From Phascolomyces articulosus (Eukaryota; Mucoromycota; Mucoromycetes; Mucorales; Lichtheimiaceae), in contig JAIXMP010000010.1 of the NCBI GenBank assembly GCA_025677815.1, forward strand, positions 868,001 through 932,000: DNA of 64,000 nucleotides. Reading direction: 5' to 3'. Below the pieces are notes generated by a model, which worked only from the letters and a program-made list of their open reading frames with translations, was not told the origin of the DNA and did not search any database. Shown piece after piece: positions 50,205-62,154 of the stretch. The position numbers and the translations under genes are program-made. Each line of letters begins with the position of its first letter. The stretch's first letter is position 1.

Positions 50205-51467
50205 ATGGTTTACGTGGACGAGCCTTTAAAGCCATCACGGTATGCCATCATTCGATGGTTTGGATTCGATAAATTTATCCCAGAAGCAGCAGTAACATCG
50301 CATTGGGTCTCTACAGAAGTGTTTCTCGTTATACGAACCATAGTCACGTTATACTCGACTATTGTTTTGTGGACCAATATTGGATCTACTGCACACAATG
50401 GTGCTTTCCAGCAATTTTTTGCATTTTTTACAAACCTTACATTTATTGGTTTGCATGCATACCTGGTGGTCAGTTGTTGAAAAAAAAAGTTATAACCATT
50501 TAAACTATTAGCTAAACAACAAAAACAATAACTGAAATCTTAATTCCATTTTATAGACAGCTTTATACCATCACGTTCGATATATCTTAGGAAAGAAACA
50601 ACTGGAATCTTTTATTAATCAGCCTTCGATTCTTAATTATCTTTATTACTATCTCTACCATACGATCCTCGTTTTCAAGTAAGATTAATTAACAGTAATT
50701 GGCAATAACAATAGCCTACACTTTTTATTCAATTACAAAACAAACAAGGATATAAAATAGAGAACTAATATTTTATATTAAAGTATAATCACACCTGTAG
50801 TATACTGGAGTCTCTTGGCAGGTGGAGGTATGTAAGCTCGACTATGGATGAAGACAATATACTCAATTTGTTGTACTACATATAATTTTAATGGTGACCT
50901 ATAATATTCTTCAAAATCAAAACTCACCTTACTTAAATTCTATTTTGTTTTTACTCTATATAGATAATAACGTGACAGCAATGGCTGTTTGGCTCAATGT
51001 CTCGGTTCATGGTGTTTCATTCTTTTTAATGATGTCTGAAATGATCTTTTGTAGAATAAAGATGCAAATCAACATGGTCTTGTTAGTCTTTATCAATGTT
51101 GTTTTATACATGTTCCTCAGCTTTATTGTTCACGCTAGGTAATAAAAATAAGCACTGTTACACAGCATTGATTTTCAGCTTTTAAAGCGAAAAATCGATC
51201 TATAGACTCATCATATTTTTATTTTTATTTTATAGTGCAGGATTTTGGGTATATCCATTTCTTGATTGGGATCAAGGAGCTGTTGCAGCAGGTCTTTATA
51301 TTGGTGTGGCAGCCTGCTTTATTGTTGCATTCTTCATACAAATGTTATTTCACTTTATTCGTGATTGGATTGCTAAAGTTACAGGAAGAAATTCAGTCGC
51401 TAACAAGGAACAAATTCAGCTACAACACTCAGAGATGTCTGAACATCGCGATCTTGAAGCAGCTTAA
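50205..51467 (+). CDS. Multi-pass membrane protein, AIG1/FAR-17a or Rolling-stone-like (paralogue B)
   Basis: A 278-residue membrane protein in five exons: 50205-50468, 50557-50678, 50784-50827, 50964-51138 and 51236-51467; phases agree. Landmarks: RYAIIRWFGFDKFIPEAAVT, FFTNLTFIGLHAYLV, TALYHHVRYI, IITPVVYWSLL, VHGVSFFLMMSEMIF, and WVYPFLDWDQG before the last helix. The cytosolic tail is polar and ends in EHRDLEAA. It matches paralogue A (8597-10075) along its whole length with the same splice positions, except that the IITPVVYW exon is whole here. The family assignment is by pattern; biochemical activity is unknown. Confidence 0.85.
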
Positions 51468-51831
51468 TTATTTATCATATTTTGAAAACACTTTATACTA
51501 TTTACTTATAACTGATATAATGTAACTTTATAATTGTACTTTAATTTTATTCATAATTGTATAACATTACTATTATTATCTCTTATGCGTTTACTTGTAA
51601 TACAAATGATTACTTTTTACTTAATTACTATACTAAAAGCATATTAGCTAGTTGTATGTTTATAACTTAACTCATTGAGTAAAAATATTAGATACATATT
51701 GAACTTTAGATTCCAAATATGCAAAACCGGTTACTGTAGCCGAAATACATCTATTATTAATTCAACATTTTTGTATGAAATCAAATATCCAAGAATAAGT
51801 ACTTGTAAATTAATAATGATGATAAGGCTGT
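51468..51831. other. 3' flank of paralogue B
   Basis: AT-rich sequence without coding signal, up to the inverted-repeat element. Confidence 0.5.
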
Positions 51832-52284
51832 CATGAAAAACTGTGGTAGTTTGATATGACAAGTGAAACTCTCTAAAATGTCTCCAGAAAGCTGTTTGCA
51901 CTTCATTATTTTTGCTGACCTTGACAACATTATTTTGTGTATGTCCTTTTTTTTAAAAAAACATTTATGATACACGTAATAACATGAATTCTATAGTTAA
52001 TAAAAATATGTATAATATTATTCTAAATAAAAAATACATTGTCGAAGAAAAGAAAAAAAGATGAAATAGTATATATACTCTGGAAAAAAAAAGCACAACA
52101 GCTTTTGTAATATGGGTCTCTGTTGACAAAGGTATTAAGTCACTGTTGGCATTCAAAAAAAAAAAAAAAATTGACGAGTATCACTTGTCATACCAAACTA
52201 CCACGGTTTTTTTTTTTCAAAAAGACAATGGATATTTTTACAGGATATAGTACTACCACAGGTCCACTACCATAGTTTTTCGTG
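51832..52284. mobile_element. Candidate MITE-like inverted-repeat element
   Basis: A 30-nt segment at 51837-51866 is repeated inverted at 52181-52210 with 28 of 30 matches (core GTGGTAGTTTG, then TATGACAAGTGA). A third, shorter inverted match at 52266-52284 agrees with 51832-51850 at 17 of 19 positions. Weaker inner pairing also exists (AAAGCTGTT at about 51888 against AACAGCTTT at about 52097). The element has no coding capacity, as expected for a non-autonomous DNA transposon or a decayed palindrome. I found no convincing target-site duplication. Confidence 0.55.
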
Positions 52285-55200
52285 TCTCCCAGTATAGAGC
52301 TTTGTGTTTACCTATATATAGACATTCACTGGAGGTGAAGCCTTTTCTTAAGTGCAATGGATTTTTATTAACTAGATTATTGTTCTTTAATCTTCTTGCA
52401 AGTTTAATACAGTATAGATTGGATTCTTTGTTACATAGGTATTATAATATATTAAAATAGATGTCAAATGTGTGATCTATTAAAGAGTATTCCCAATTAT
52501 GGATCTATTCCGACAAAAATTTAGGATAGATACGAAAAAAATAGAGACAGCATATCCCAATCGTGGATCTAAAAGTGGTTCTAAAAATCTCTAAATTTAG
52601 AGACAAAATAGATTCAATCTATGGGTCAGTATACTCTTCTTACTTTATTTTCTTTTATTTTGTAATATCTATTCTATATATTTAATACAAATTATACCAA
52701 TGTAAAAAAAAACAAGAAGTTGTTTTTAGTATATCATCAAAAAAAGGTAAAATCGGTGGGGCGTGTAAAGCTTAATTCCTACACCAAAATAAAAAGCTGG
52801 TCTATGTATGAGCATGAGAGCCAAAATCCACGATTCATTTATGCGTAAATTATATTTAACAGTTGTCAATATTGCGTAATTGATCAAAATCCATATATTT
52901 ATTATCATAAAAGTATTTTTTTTATTCTTTCTTCTTCTTTGGCTATTCTCGTTGCCTTTTTTTTTTTTTTTGGCACAGCAAGTCATTATGTTTTTTTTGA
53001 TATTGTCAAAATAAGGCTTGATGAAAGCTATTGTTCTTCTAAATCAAATAAACTCATGCTATTATTTTACCGACGATAACATATCCCATTAGGTTTTTTT
53101 TTGTTGGAGCCGGCCCCGCCCTTCTTTTTTTCTTCTTCTTAAGGTAAATAAAATAACATTTCATTTGAATTTTATGGAGTTGGAGTATAAAGAAATATTA
53201 TATATACAAACGAAGATTATCGCTTGGACTGAATCAAACTGATTCATTCATATTTCCTTTATATCCATTGATTTGATGATGTTCCACAGTACACATTAAG
53301 TACTATTTATGTTAAAGTAAAACATATCTGAAATATGCGGTGGTGTCAACGTGATCAAATAATCTAATCAATTTTTTTTCTTGTCAATAGGCCACTCATT
53401 GTGCACCCATTCCGCTCGTTTTCTTTCTTACTCTCTCTCCCACTCCGTTCGTTTCTCACTCTCATTTTTTTTCTGGCAAGGCATGTAAAGTGTGGATTTT
53501 GACTTAAATTTATAAAAAGATGTTTACTGATAAATTAATTTATTCTTTTCTATAGCTTCCATTTATATATCCTTCTCAAGAACCAAGAGAGGTTTATAAA
53601 AGAACATGGATCCATTCTTGGGTCATGTATTGCCGGCTGGAGCCACGCTGTGCGTGGGAAAGTTATTAGATCCTTTGTATTCTAAATGGATATTATATAT
53701 TGAAATATTTCTCATTATGTTTTTTAGGTGGGTGACAGTTGTGCAAACACTCATGAGTCTGGAGTGTAAATAATCCTGTCCTTTACAACACTAGTCATCT
53801 CAAAAGTGGGGCGGAATACTTATATATAAATGGCATGCATTATTGTTAGATTTTGTTCGGGTCCAAACTTTTCAAGGGTCAATTCCATGTTAATGCATCT
53901 CGAAAGTGGAAGTGATTCTAAACAGGGAACAACAAGAAGACTCTTTGAATCAAGGAGTAACGATAGAATTGAAAGTGCTTCTTAATAGTAGCGAAAGGTA
54001 ATCGAAATGTTCAAAAACACCAGCCTTCATCTTCAATCATATTTATAACCTATTCAATAAATGTCATTTTTTATTACCATAGATCAGAAAAAAAATGCAG
54101 TTATACTAAGTGATGCTTTTTTTTATTAGATGGACAAGTAATGGATACCCATTTTCACTGTTTGGTAGCATTTATGCCTTTCCTTTCAAAACACGATTCA
54201 ATCATGTGTACCTGCATAGTTTCACTGTGACACTTAGTAGGATTCTCGTATAAAATAGTAAAAACAAAAGAAAAATCCAGTAGCAATGTGAGAAATAATG
54301 ACGAATCCATCATACTGAAAATCATATGTATCATGATATACAATCAAAAAATATTTGTGTAATGTTTGCTTCTAGCATTACTTCTTTTGGTTTATCGTTA
54401 TTTTTATTGGATATCGTCTATATTTTAGTATATTTCAAGTATACATGCTTGATCGAGTGGTAATTTTTATCAATAAAAAAATTCCTTTTCTTCACTAAGG
54501 CAAAAAACAAGAGCATTTCTGTAATCTTAACCGTGGGAATATTTCTGCTCCTTTTTCTTCCGTATACAAATGCATGTTTGCCATCCATCTTCCCGGTTTT
54601 CGCTTGTAGTATATGGCAATACTAAATACAGCAAAAAAAATCCCGTTGTAACAATTAATTTGAACTGTGAAAAATTATGTTGTCCATATATCTCAATTCA
54701 TTGCTAACGTTTATATTAAATAAGAGAGTTATATCGTTGATCTTGGAATGTTCTTTCCTGCTTGATCTCAAACAGTAATTAACTTAAATCTGGCATGAAA
54801 AAGTTGTAGTTTGTGTTTTTTAATGTAGTATAATGAAAATACCAGAACTGAAGATGGAGCAGCCATTGGTTTATAACATCAAAGTCCGCTCCAAAATTGC
54901 CCGGATCAACTTTTTTGCTAGTTTCGGAAGTGACGTATTGGTTCAAGTAGCAAAAACCTTTGCGGGGTACGGATAATGTTATTGGCGACTGGCGGCATAA
55001 AACGATTCCCAGCAAATTACTTGCTGTGGAGACCTTGGTTTCTATTCATTATATATGGTGTTATATGAGTAAAAAGATAAGAGAAGGTGGTGATTTTTGA
55101 AGATTTACAGTCGCTATTAAGCATTTAATGCATAAATTTTTATTTTTATACTTTAAATGGTAGAATGAATGGATAGAGGAAAAGAAGTACAAAGAAAGAA

Positions 55201-55340
55201 AGAGAGAAGAAACAACGGGAACAAAACAGATTAAGCACAAACAAATATAAATATTTACAAATAAGGAACTTGACACGATGTAAAGCCTATTTAAAAAAAA
55301 GACTGAGTTTCACGTTTCTCCACATTCTGTTGCTAACCAT
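52285..55340. other. Gene-poor stretch
   Basis: No intact gene in 3 kb; it contains the short open frame at 53606-53773. A minus-strand open piece at 54779-55015 (containing VTSETSKKVDPGNFGADFDV) has coding-like composition but no start context, splice partner or recognised family. Confidence 0.4.
53606..53773 (+). pseudogene. Short ORF resembling the start of a TMEM45/DUF716-like protein
   Basis: A 55-codon open frame begins MDPFLGHVLPAGATLCVGK and has a hydrophobic segment WILYIEIFLIMFF. The GH.LP start recalls TMEM45/DUF716 proteins, which open with a GHxLPG motif and several helices. No further exons were found, so this is a fragment or a chance match. Confidence 0.25.
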
Positions 55341-55375
55341 CCAATGGATGAAAGGAAATCAGCATTTATATAAAG
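55341..55375 (+). promoter_or_regulatory. mls1: CCAAT and TATA-like elements before malate synthase
   Basis: CCAAT at 55341-55345 and TATATAAAG at 55367-55375 lie 130 and about 100 nt before the malate synthase ATG. A CT-rich stretch follows. Spacing fits a fungal core promoter. Pattern match only. Confidence 0.45.
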
Positions 55376-55470
55376 GGTTCAGAAATACGCACGCTCGTCT
55401 TTTTTGGTATCTTTCTTTATCTCTTTTACTTTTTTTTATTTATTTAATATTTATATCCATATACAACAAA

Positions 55471-57465
55471 ATGTCAGTCTTCACTAACACTGTACCTGGT
55501 GTATCTGTTTTGGGTGCTGTCGCGTCCAAGGAACAAGCAGCCATCTTATCACCTGAAGCTCTTGAATTTGTTGCAACTTTACATCGTCAGTTTAACCAAA
55601 CTCGCAAATCCTTATTGGTGAAGCGTGAAGAACGTCAATTAGCTATTGATCAAGGTGAACTTCCTGACTTTTTGCCTGAAACTACTTCGGTTCGCCAAGA
55701 TCCTAACTGGAAGGGTGCTCCACTTGCTCCAGGTTTAGAGGACCGTCGTGTAGAAATCACTGGTCCTGTCGATCGTAAAATGGTCATCAATGCCTTGAAC
55801 TCGGGTGCTTCTACATTCATGGCAGACTTTGAAGGTATGCTTGTTAAAAAGATAAACACGTAAAGGGAATAATGTATCGGAATGTAGGAATAGAATCTAA
55901 TATATATATAAAATGTGTTTATTTATAGATGCCAACTCTCCTACATGGGAAAACTGTCTCTCGGGTCAAGTCAACATGTACGATGCTATTCGTCGCACTA
56001 TCACCTTCACCAACCCAGATGGTAAGAAATATGAGTTGCGAAAGGATGGCAAAATCTCTGTTCTTCTCGTAAGGTAAGAAATCGAGCATCTCCCACTCCC
56101 AATATATCATTTCCAAAATTGCTATTTATCTAATTATTGGTTAATATCATTGGGATTATAGACCAAGAGGATGGCATATGGTCGAAAAACATGTTATTAT
56201 TGATGGTGAACCTGCTTCTGCTTCTATCTTTGACTTTGGTTTATACTTCTTCCACAATGCAAAGGAACTTATCCAACGTGGTGCTGGCCCTTACTTTTAC
56301 TTGCCAAAGATGGAATCTCATTTGGAAGCTAGGTAAAGGAATTTTTCTTTTTTTCTTTCTAACTGATAACCAAAAAAAAAAAAAAAGGATTTATTATTGA
56401 TCATTATTTGTGATTGTAAAAAACAGATTGTGGAATGAAATTTTCAATGTTGCTCAAGACACACTCTCGATCCCTCGAGGTACTATCCGTGGTACTGTAT
56501 TGATTGAAACTATTCTTGCTGCATTCGAAATGGAAGAAATCATTTATGAATTGCGTCAACATTCATCCGGTTTGAACTGTGGCCGTTGGGATTACATCTT
56601 TAGCTTCATTAAGCGATTCCGAGGACGTCCCGAGTTTGTGTTGCCTGACCGTTCCCAAGTTACAATGACTGTTCCTTTCATGGATGCCTATGTTCGTCTT
56701 TTGATCAAGACATGCCATAAGCGCGGTGTTCATGCTATGGGTGGTATGGCTGCTCAAATCCCTATCAAGAATGATCCAGAAGCCAATGAAGCTGCCATGG
56801 CCAAAGTTACAGCTGATAAATTGCGTGAAGTAAAGGCTGGACATGATGGGTAAGTTTTTATTATTATTGTTTGGTTGGATGGAATACACAACAATGTGAT
56901 AAGTGAAAAAGATCAAACCCTAACAAATATTGTTATGGTTTTATATAGTACATGGGTCTGTCATCCAGCGTTGCTCAAGATTGCCATGGACGTATTTGAC
57001 AAATACATGCCAAAGGCAAACCAACTTGAAATTGCCCGTGATGATGTTCAAGTCACTGCTGCTGATTTATTAAGTGTTCCAACTGGTGCTATCACCAAGC
57101 AAGGCATTCGAGAAAACATCCGTGTTGGTTTGATTTATATGGAAGCCTGGTTACGAGGTGCAGGTTGTGTCCCAATTAACTATTTGATGGAAGATGCTGC
57201 TACAGCAGAAATTTCTCGTTCACAATTATTCCAATGGGCACGCCATCAAGCAAAGACTGATGAAGGTGAAGTAATCACTCCGGAACTTAACCTTCGATTG
57301 TTGGATGAAGAATGTGCCAAGCTCAAGGAAGAAATGGGTGAAGAAAAATATGTTGCTAGCAAATTCGAAACGGCAAAGAAGGCTTTTGCTACAAATATTA
57401 CTGGTGAACATTATGATGAATTTTTGACCACTTTGCTTTACGATGATATTGTTTCCATTGCTTAA
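55471..57465 (+). CDS. mls1: Malate synthase
   Basis: Glyoxylate-cycle enzyme that condenses acetyl-CoA with glyoxylate to malate, needed for growth on acetate and fatty acids. 539 residues in five exons: 55471-55834, 55929-56073, 56162-56332, 56427-56849 and 56949-57465. The family signature is clear ([16 protein letters not shown]), as are [34 protein letters not shown] and CHPALL. The start chosen is the ATG after the CT-rich leader; an open extension upstream to 55270 is leader-like. The C-terminus is DDIVSIA, so no SKL-type peroxisomal signal is present. Import would need another route, or the enzyme is cytosolic. Codon use is enriched for C-ending codons, as in highly expressed genes. 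Confidence 0.95.
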
Positions 57466-59897
57466 AAAAAGACCAAATGTTATTATATATTTTTTGTATT
57501 ATTCTGCATACCCTTAACCGCACTTCACAAAACTGTTCACTTATTTCATCTTCATATGACATCATTTCCATTTTTTTAATCACACTCTTCTATATTTCTT
57601 GAAATCATTTTTTCTAATAAATTTTGTACATAATTTTTACACTGCCTAAAGTATTATCCAAACATGTCTCACAATAAGATTCTTTTAGTATGGTTTAAAG
57701 ATTGTATTTTTTTTCTTTTGGTATAAATCCAACCAAATCGGTTTTTATATCTTGTGTAAAGTAGTACATGTCACATCCAAAAGTGCCGCGTGGTTTTTGT
57801 TTGTGTAAAACAGTAGATAAAACTCATTGGTTAAAATTTAATGCTTCCATTAGTTGTAACTATTTTGTGGTAGTTTATTACATTAAGAAATAGTTATAAC
57901 CAGTATGTCAATTATCTTGTAAAAAACACATTAGCATATAATGTGGAATGACGAAGTGCTGATCCTTTATATATGTGGTATATCTTTTTGTACCTTTAGG
58001 GGGGATTGTCGATCATTAATCGATATATTTGAATTGAATAACAAATTTATAATATATGTCCGCAGTGAATCTCTCGTGATTTTGTATATATACAAATTGC
58101 ATGGCTGCAGAAATAACTATATAATAATAACAAACATTGATCATCTGCATAAAAGAAATTATATAGCTTTATCCCTCCTTTTCTTATTTGGAGCAATCTC
58201 TTTCTACTACTTTATAATCTCTTTTCTATACCCTTCTTTTTTCATCTCCGTATTAATTTTACGATTATGGGGAGGGGTTATATATAATATATAAAATATA
58301 TGCATGAATAAATATGGTCTGCTATAATATTATTTATTTAAGAGAGACCCTGAAATAAAATCGTTCGTTGGTAATACTGTAAGATAAGCTATAGGTACAT
58401 TATGTTATTTTGTATCAGAGAGTGTAATATGCCAAATGTTTCTAGTTTTTGTTCGTTGGGATTTTTTTTTAAGAATCTATTTTTATACTGATAACTCCAA
58501 TGGGTAATGATGAATAATCTGCGCAAAATGATGGTTGGATATGGATGTATTAAAAAATCTAATTTATTTTCTATCGAAGTTTTTCAACTCCTTCCCGTTT
58601 GATGAACATAACAGTGAAATAACATGCAAAAAATTATATTGTTTCTTTCTATACCACATTGATTGCCACACTTATTTTTATACCTATGTAAGCGAAAAAA
58701 AAAACGCCCGCGTCATTATTATTATTATACTATAATTGCGCCGCACCTAATAAGGATCGGTTTGGAGAAAAAGATTCAGGGTTGATTAAATATGGGGATA
58801 TCGTTTTTCGCTTTTAAAGAGTATGCTGTATGGGATGATATCTGTTAGAAACTTGAGGTCCGGATCGATGTATCTACACCAGATAACGTAAACTATAAAC
58901 TATTAAAATGGATATCTCGTTTTCCAGTATCAAGATAAGAAAATTTATGTTCTATATCGATTATATTATTATTATTATTATGATCCTATAGTTTAGTACA
59001 TTTCTTTATAATAGTTTTTTTTTGTGCCTGAAAACATCAAAATTATTATAGGCAGTGTGTTAGAAGGAGCACAACAAAAAGCGATGGACGAGGGGCTCAG
59101 AAACTGCAACAAGTATAGGCATGGCTGTAGATATATTTTTATAATATTTATATTTTACAAAAAAGAATATAAATTGGTCGAGACCATGTTCCACCCCAAA
59201 ATATGTATGTAATCCTTCTTTTTTCTTAGATGTTATCCGTAGATAAATCAAAGTGCTTTGTGTACATATATATAATATTTCATCACAGTGGTTTTTGTAT
59301 TACTAGTAGAAAATCAAAATATGATAATGAATTCAATAAATACCATAATATAAAAATAACTTACACACATAAGCGGTTGCGTGTGATCTACTTATTGAAT
59401 TACAATAATGTGTTGTGAAATATAATATTATCTCTCCTTTCTCATATGAAATCGTTATACCCATTTTTTCCCCATCAATTTCGCTTTTGCCCCTTTTAAA
59501 CCACCCAATTATAATAAATCTGCTACTATTTTTTATATCATCGCACGTTCTTGTTGTCATTGTCTCTTGGTAAAAAAAAAAGTATAGTTTGCTCCTTATT
59601 TTGAGTTGAATGACTGTAAAACTGTTATAAAGGTATGATCTCTTTCTGAAAATAAAATGGTTGGCCCCTTATTTGAAATTATTATAAGCATTTAAAAAAT
59701 ACATCTCCTTGTCTGTCCCCTCGGAGGATGAAGAGTTCACTAATAATTTTCCATATTATGAATATTATGCCGTCTCGCCCTTGCAGAATCAGAAAGGCCA
59801 GACAATCGTAAACACTCGCTCTCTTTCTCTTTTTTTTTTCTTTCTCCTCCTCAAAATTCAAATAATGTTGTTTTCTTTTCTTTCACGCATCATAAAA
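57466..59897. other. Gene-free AT-rich stretch
   Basis: This holds the malate synthase 3' UTR and about 2.2 kb without a supportable gene. Open frames such as 57941-58294 are AT-driven and lack start context or splice partners. A TATA-like TATAAAGG lies at 59626-59633, and a CT-rich tract at 59818-59850 precedes the GT49 gene. Confidence 0.45.
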
Positions 59898-61442
59898 ATG
59901 GCACCGTCCAAGTCCATCAAATTTTTACTCTTTATTTATGTTGCTGGTTCATTATTTTATGCTACATTTCATGTTCTTCAACTAAGTCAAAGTAATCCAC
60001 CTGTACCAAAGCATCGTTCGGGTGGTAGAATTGCACCTCGTTCAGCATTAGATGAATCAATGTTTCAACAACATGTTATGATACCAACAACTATTAAACA
60101 ACATCAGCAACAACTTCATCATCAAAAAAATCCATCATCATCTTCACAACAACAAAAACAGCAACAGCAACAACAGCACGATTTTAGTATGTGCTTTTTT
60201 TTTTAGAAAAAAATTTGTAGACCTTGTATAAATATATATATTATATATCGTATATATAACTTTTCTAACTTTTAACATTTAATTAATATTGTCATCAATT
60301 GTTATAGATGATTTTTTCATGTCAAAAATATTCTATAGCTCAATGGGAAACTCAAAAAATGTACAACCATACTTTTTTAAAGCACAAGCACCCCATATCA
60401 ACAAAGACGATGTAACCATAGCAACACTAGTTACACCCAACCGTTTCCATGTTCTAAATCGACTCGCCTCTAACTACAAAGGACCTATCTCAGCTGCAAT
60501 TCATATTAGCAATAATGAAGAAGGTGAAGATGCATTGACGGAGCTCTACCAACTGATGGAAAACAGTCTCGATATGCAGAAGCACGTCGATGTGCATTTA
60601 ATTGTGGATGATTATGACCGCCAATTTAACATGTGGCGAAATGTCGCAAAGCTATTTGCCCAAACAGATTATATTATGATGCTAGATGTCGATTTTCACC
60701 TCTGCACTGATATTCGGTCATCTACCCTGCGTCAGTTACCAAAAAAATACCCAGAATTAAAGCAAAAATTAGATTCCGGCCAAGCTGCATTGGTGGTACC
60801 TGCTTTTGAATATTTGGATCAAAAAGATGGTGAAGATTACCGCAAATTCCCAAAAAGTAAAAGTAAACTCATGCAGGAACCGATTGATATGTTCCATCGT
60901 GCCTGGAGCCGTGGACATGGATCGACCAATTATACTCATTGGTATCAAGCAACAGATCCATACAAAGTCGTTGACTACAATTATTCTTATGAACCGTATG
61001 TTATTATGAAAAAACAAGGGACCCCTTGGTGTGACGAAAGGTTCATTGGATACGGTGGAAACAAAGCAGCTTGTCTATATGAGATTTATTTATCGGGTAT
61101 GGAGTACTGGGTCTTGCCTGAAGATTTTATTATCCATCAAACACATCATTATCCAGAACAAACTCGAGATAAAGAGGTAATTTTATAATATGTTCATATA
61201 TGTATATAATCGCAGAAGAGTAAACACTAAACGGGGATCTTTTTTTTTTATAATAGCGATGGTATAATCGAAAGTTGTATACACATTTCAGGGAGGAATT
61301 GTGTCTTAGATATGCCCGTAAGATGATGGCAGATGAAGAATGGGAATCTTCTAAGGCAGATAACCTTAAAACAGAGTGTGCAAAAATTAAGGGTTTTGGC
61401 ACTAGTATTCAAAAAATGATTGGCGAAGTACAAGAAGAATAA
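59898..61442 (+). CDS. LARGE-like glycosyltransferase (GT49), type II membrane protein
   Basis: Golgi-type glycosyltransferase, 447 residues in three exons: 59898-60186, 60308-61176 and 61257-61442. The N-terminal anchor is KFLLFIYVAGSLFYATFHVL. A Gln/His/Ser-rich stem with CAG-type repeats follows (near 60085-60180). The catalytic domain has VTIATLVTPNRFHVLNRLA, GPISAAIHI, a DxD motif in MMLDVDFHLCTD, YEPYVIMKK and CDERFIGYGGNKA, the layout of LARGE domain 2 / B4GAT1-like GT49 enzymes. Donor and acceptor sugars in fungi are not known. An in-frame ATG at 59865 would add 11 residues. The ATG at 59898 has A at -3 and G at +4 and is preferred. Confidence 0.9.
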
Positions 61443-62154
61443 AAAAAAGCCAATCTATAGATTATACCCTTATTTTAAACTATTATCTATTTTTGAACCC
61501 GTACCTATACCTTCCTTTTCCTAATATATTGATTATACAACATAGAAATAATCAAAGCCATTTGCTCCCTCTATTACTATATTATTATTTTTATTACCGC
61601 CTATCATTCCTATTATTACTATTCACATGGATAGTATTGCTACTCCTCCCTTTAACCATCTTGTAAATACAACAATGAAGAAAAGTTTTATAACCACCTC
61701 TTATTATTAACTCAATTACATATAATTATACAGATGTACAGAATCTTTATATTGTTATCCAAAAAAGTAAATTGGTGTTAAAAGATGATGATCATCATGG
61801 AATACCTGCATTGTTGTTGGCGGGTTTCAACAGCAGCGTCGGCTTCACCGAATTTAATTGTTTGTGTGTCACGTTAGTAAACTTGGAGGGTTGAGTCCCT
61901 TCTAAATAAACCTTTTACTTTTCATTGGGTACAACGATTTGCCATGGACTTGTTTGATTGTTTCGAATTTTTTCTTTTCAAACACGTAATCATCCGTGAT
62001 TTCTTTGTTTACTATTATTATTATTGTTATCGGTAACCAAGAGAGGGAAATAGTTAGTTTCGTTGTCTCTTTACCTTCTCTCTCTCTCTCTCTCCATTTT
62101 TTTTTTTTGCTTTTGCTCTTTAATCTCTTCTTAATAAAAACCGATTTTTTTTTT
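61443..62154. other. Intergenic, promoter of the ABC transporter
   Basis: No gene. The region contains a CT repeat (62077-62095) and T runs directly upstream of the ATG at 62155. Confidence 0.5.

Noticed and set aside
55270..55470. 67-residue N-terminal extension of malate synthase
   Set aside because: The extension is T-rich and overlaps the TATA-like element and CT leader. The family start matches the ATG at 55471.
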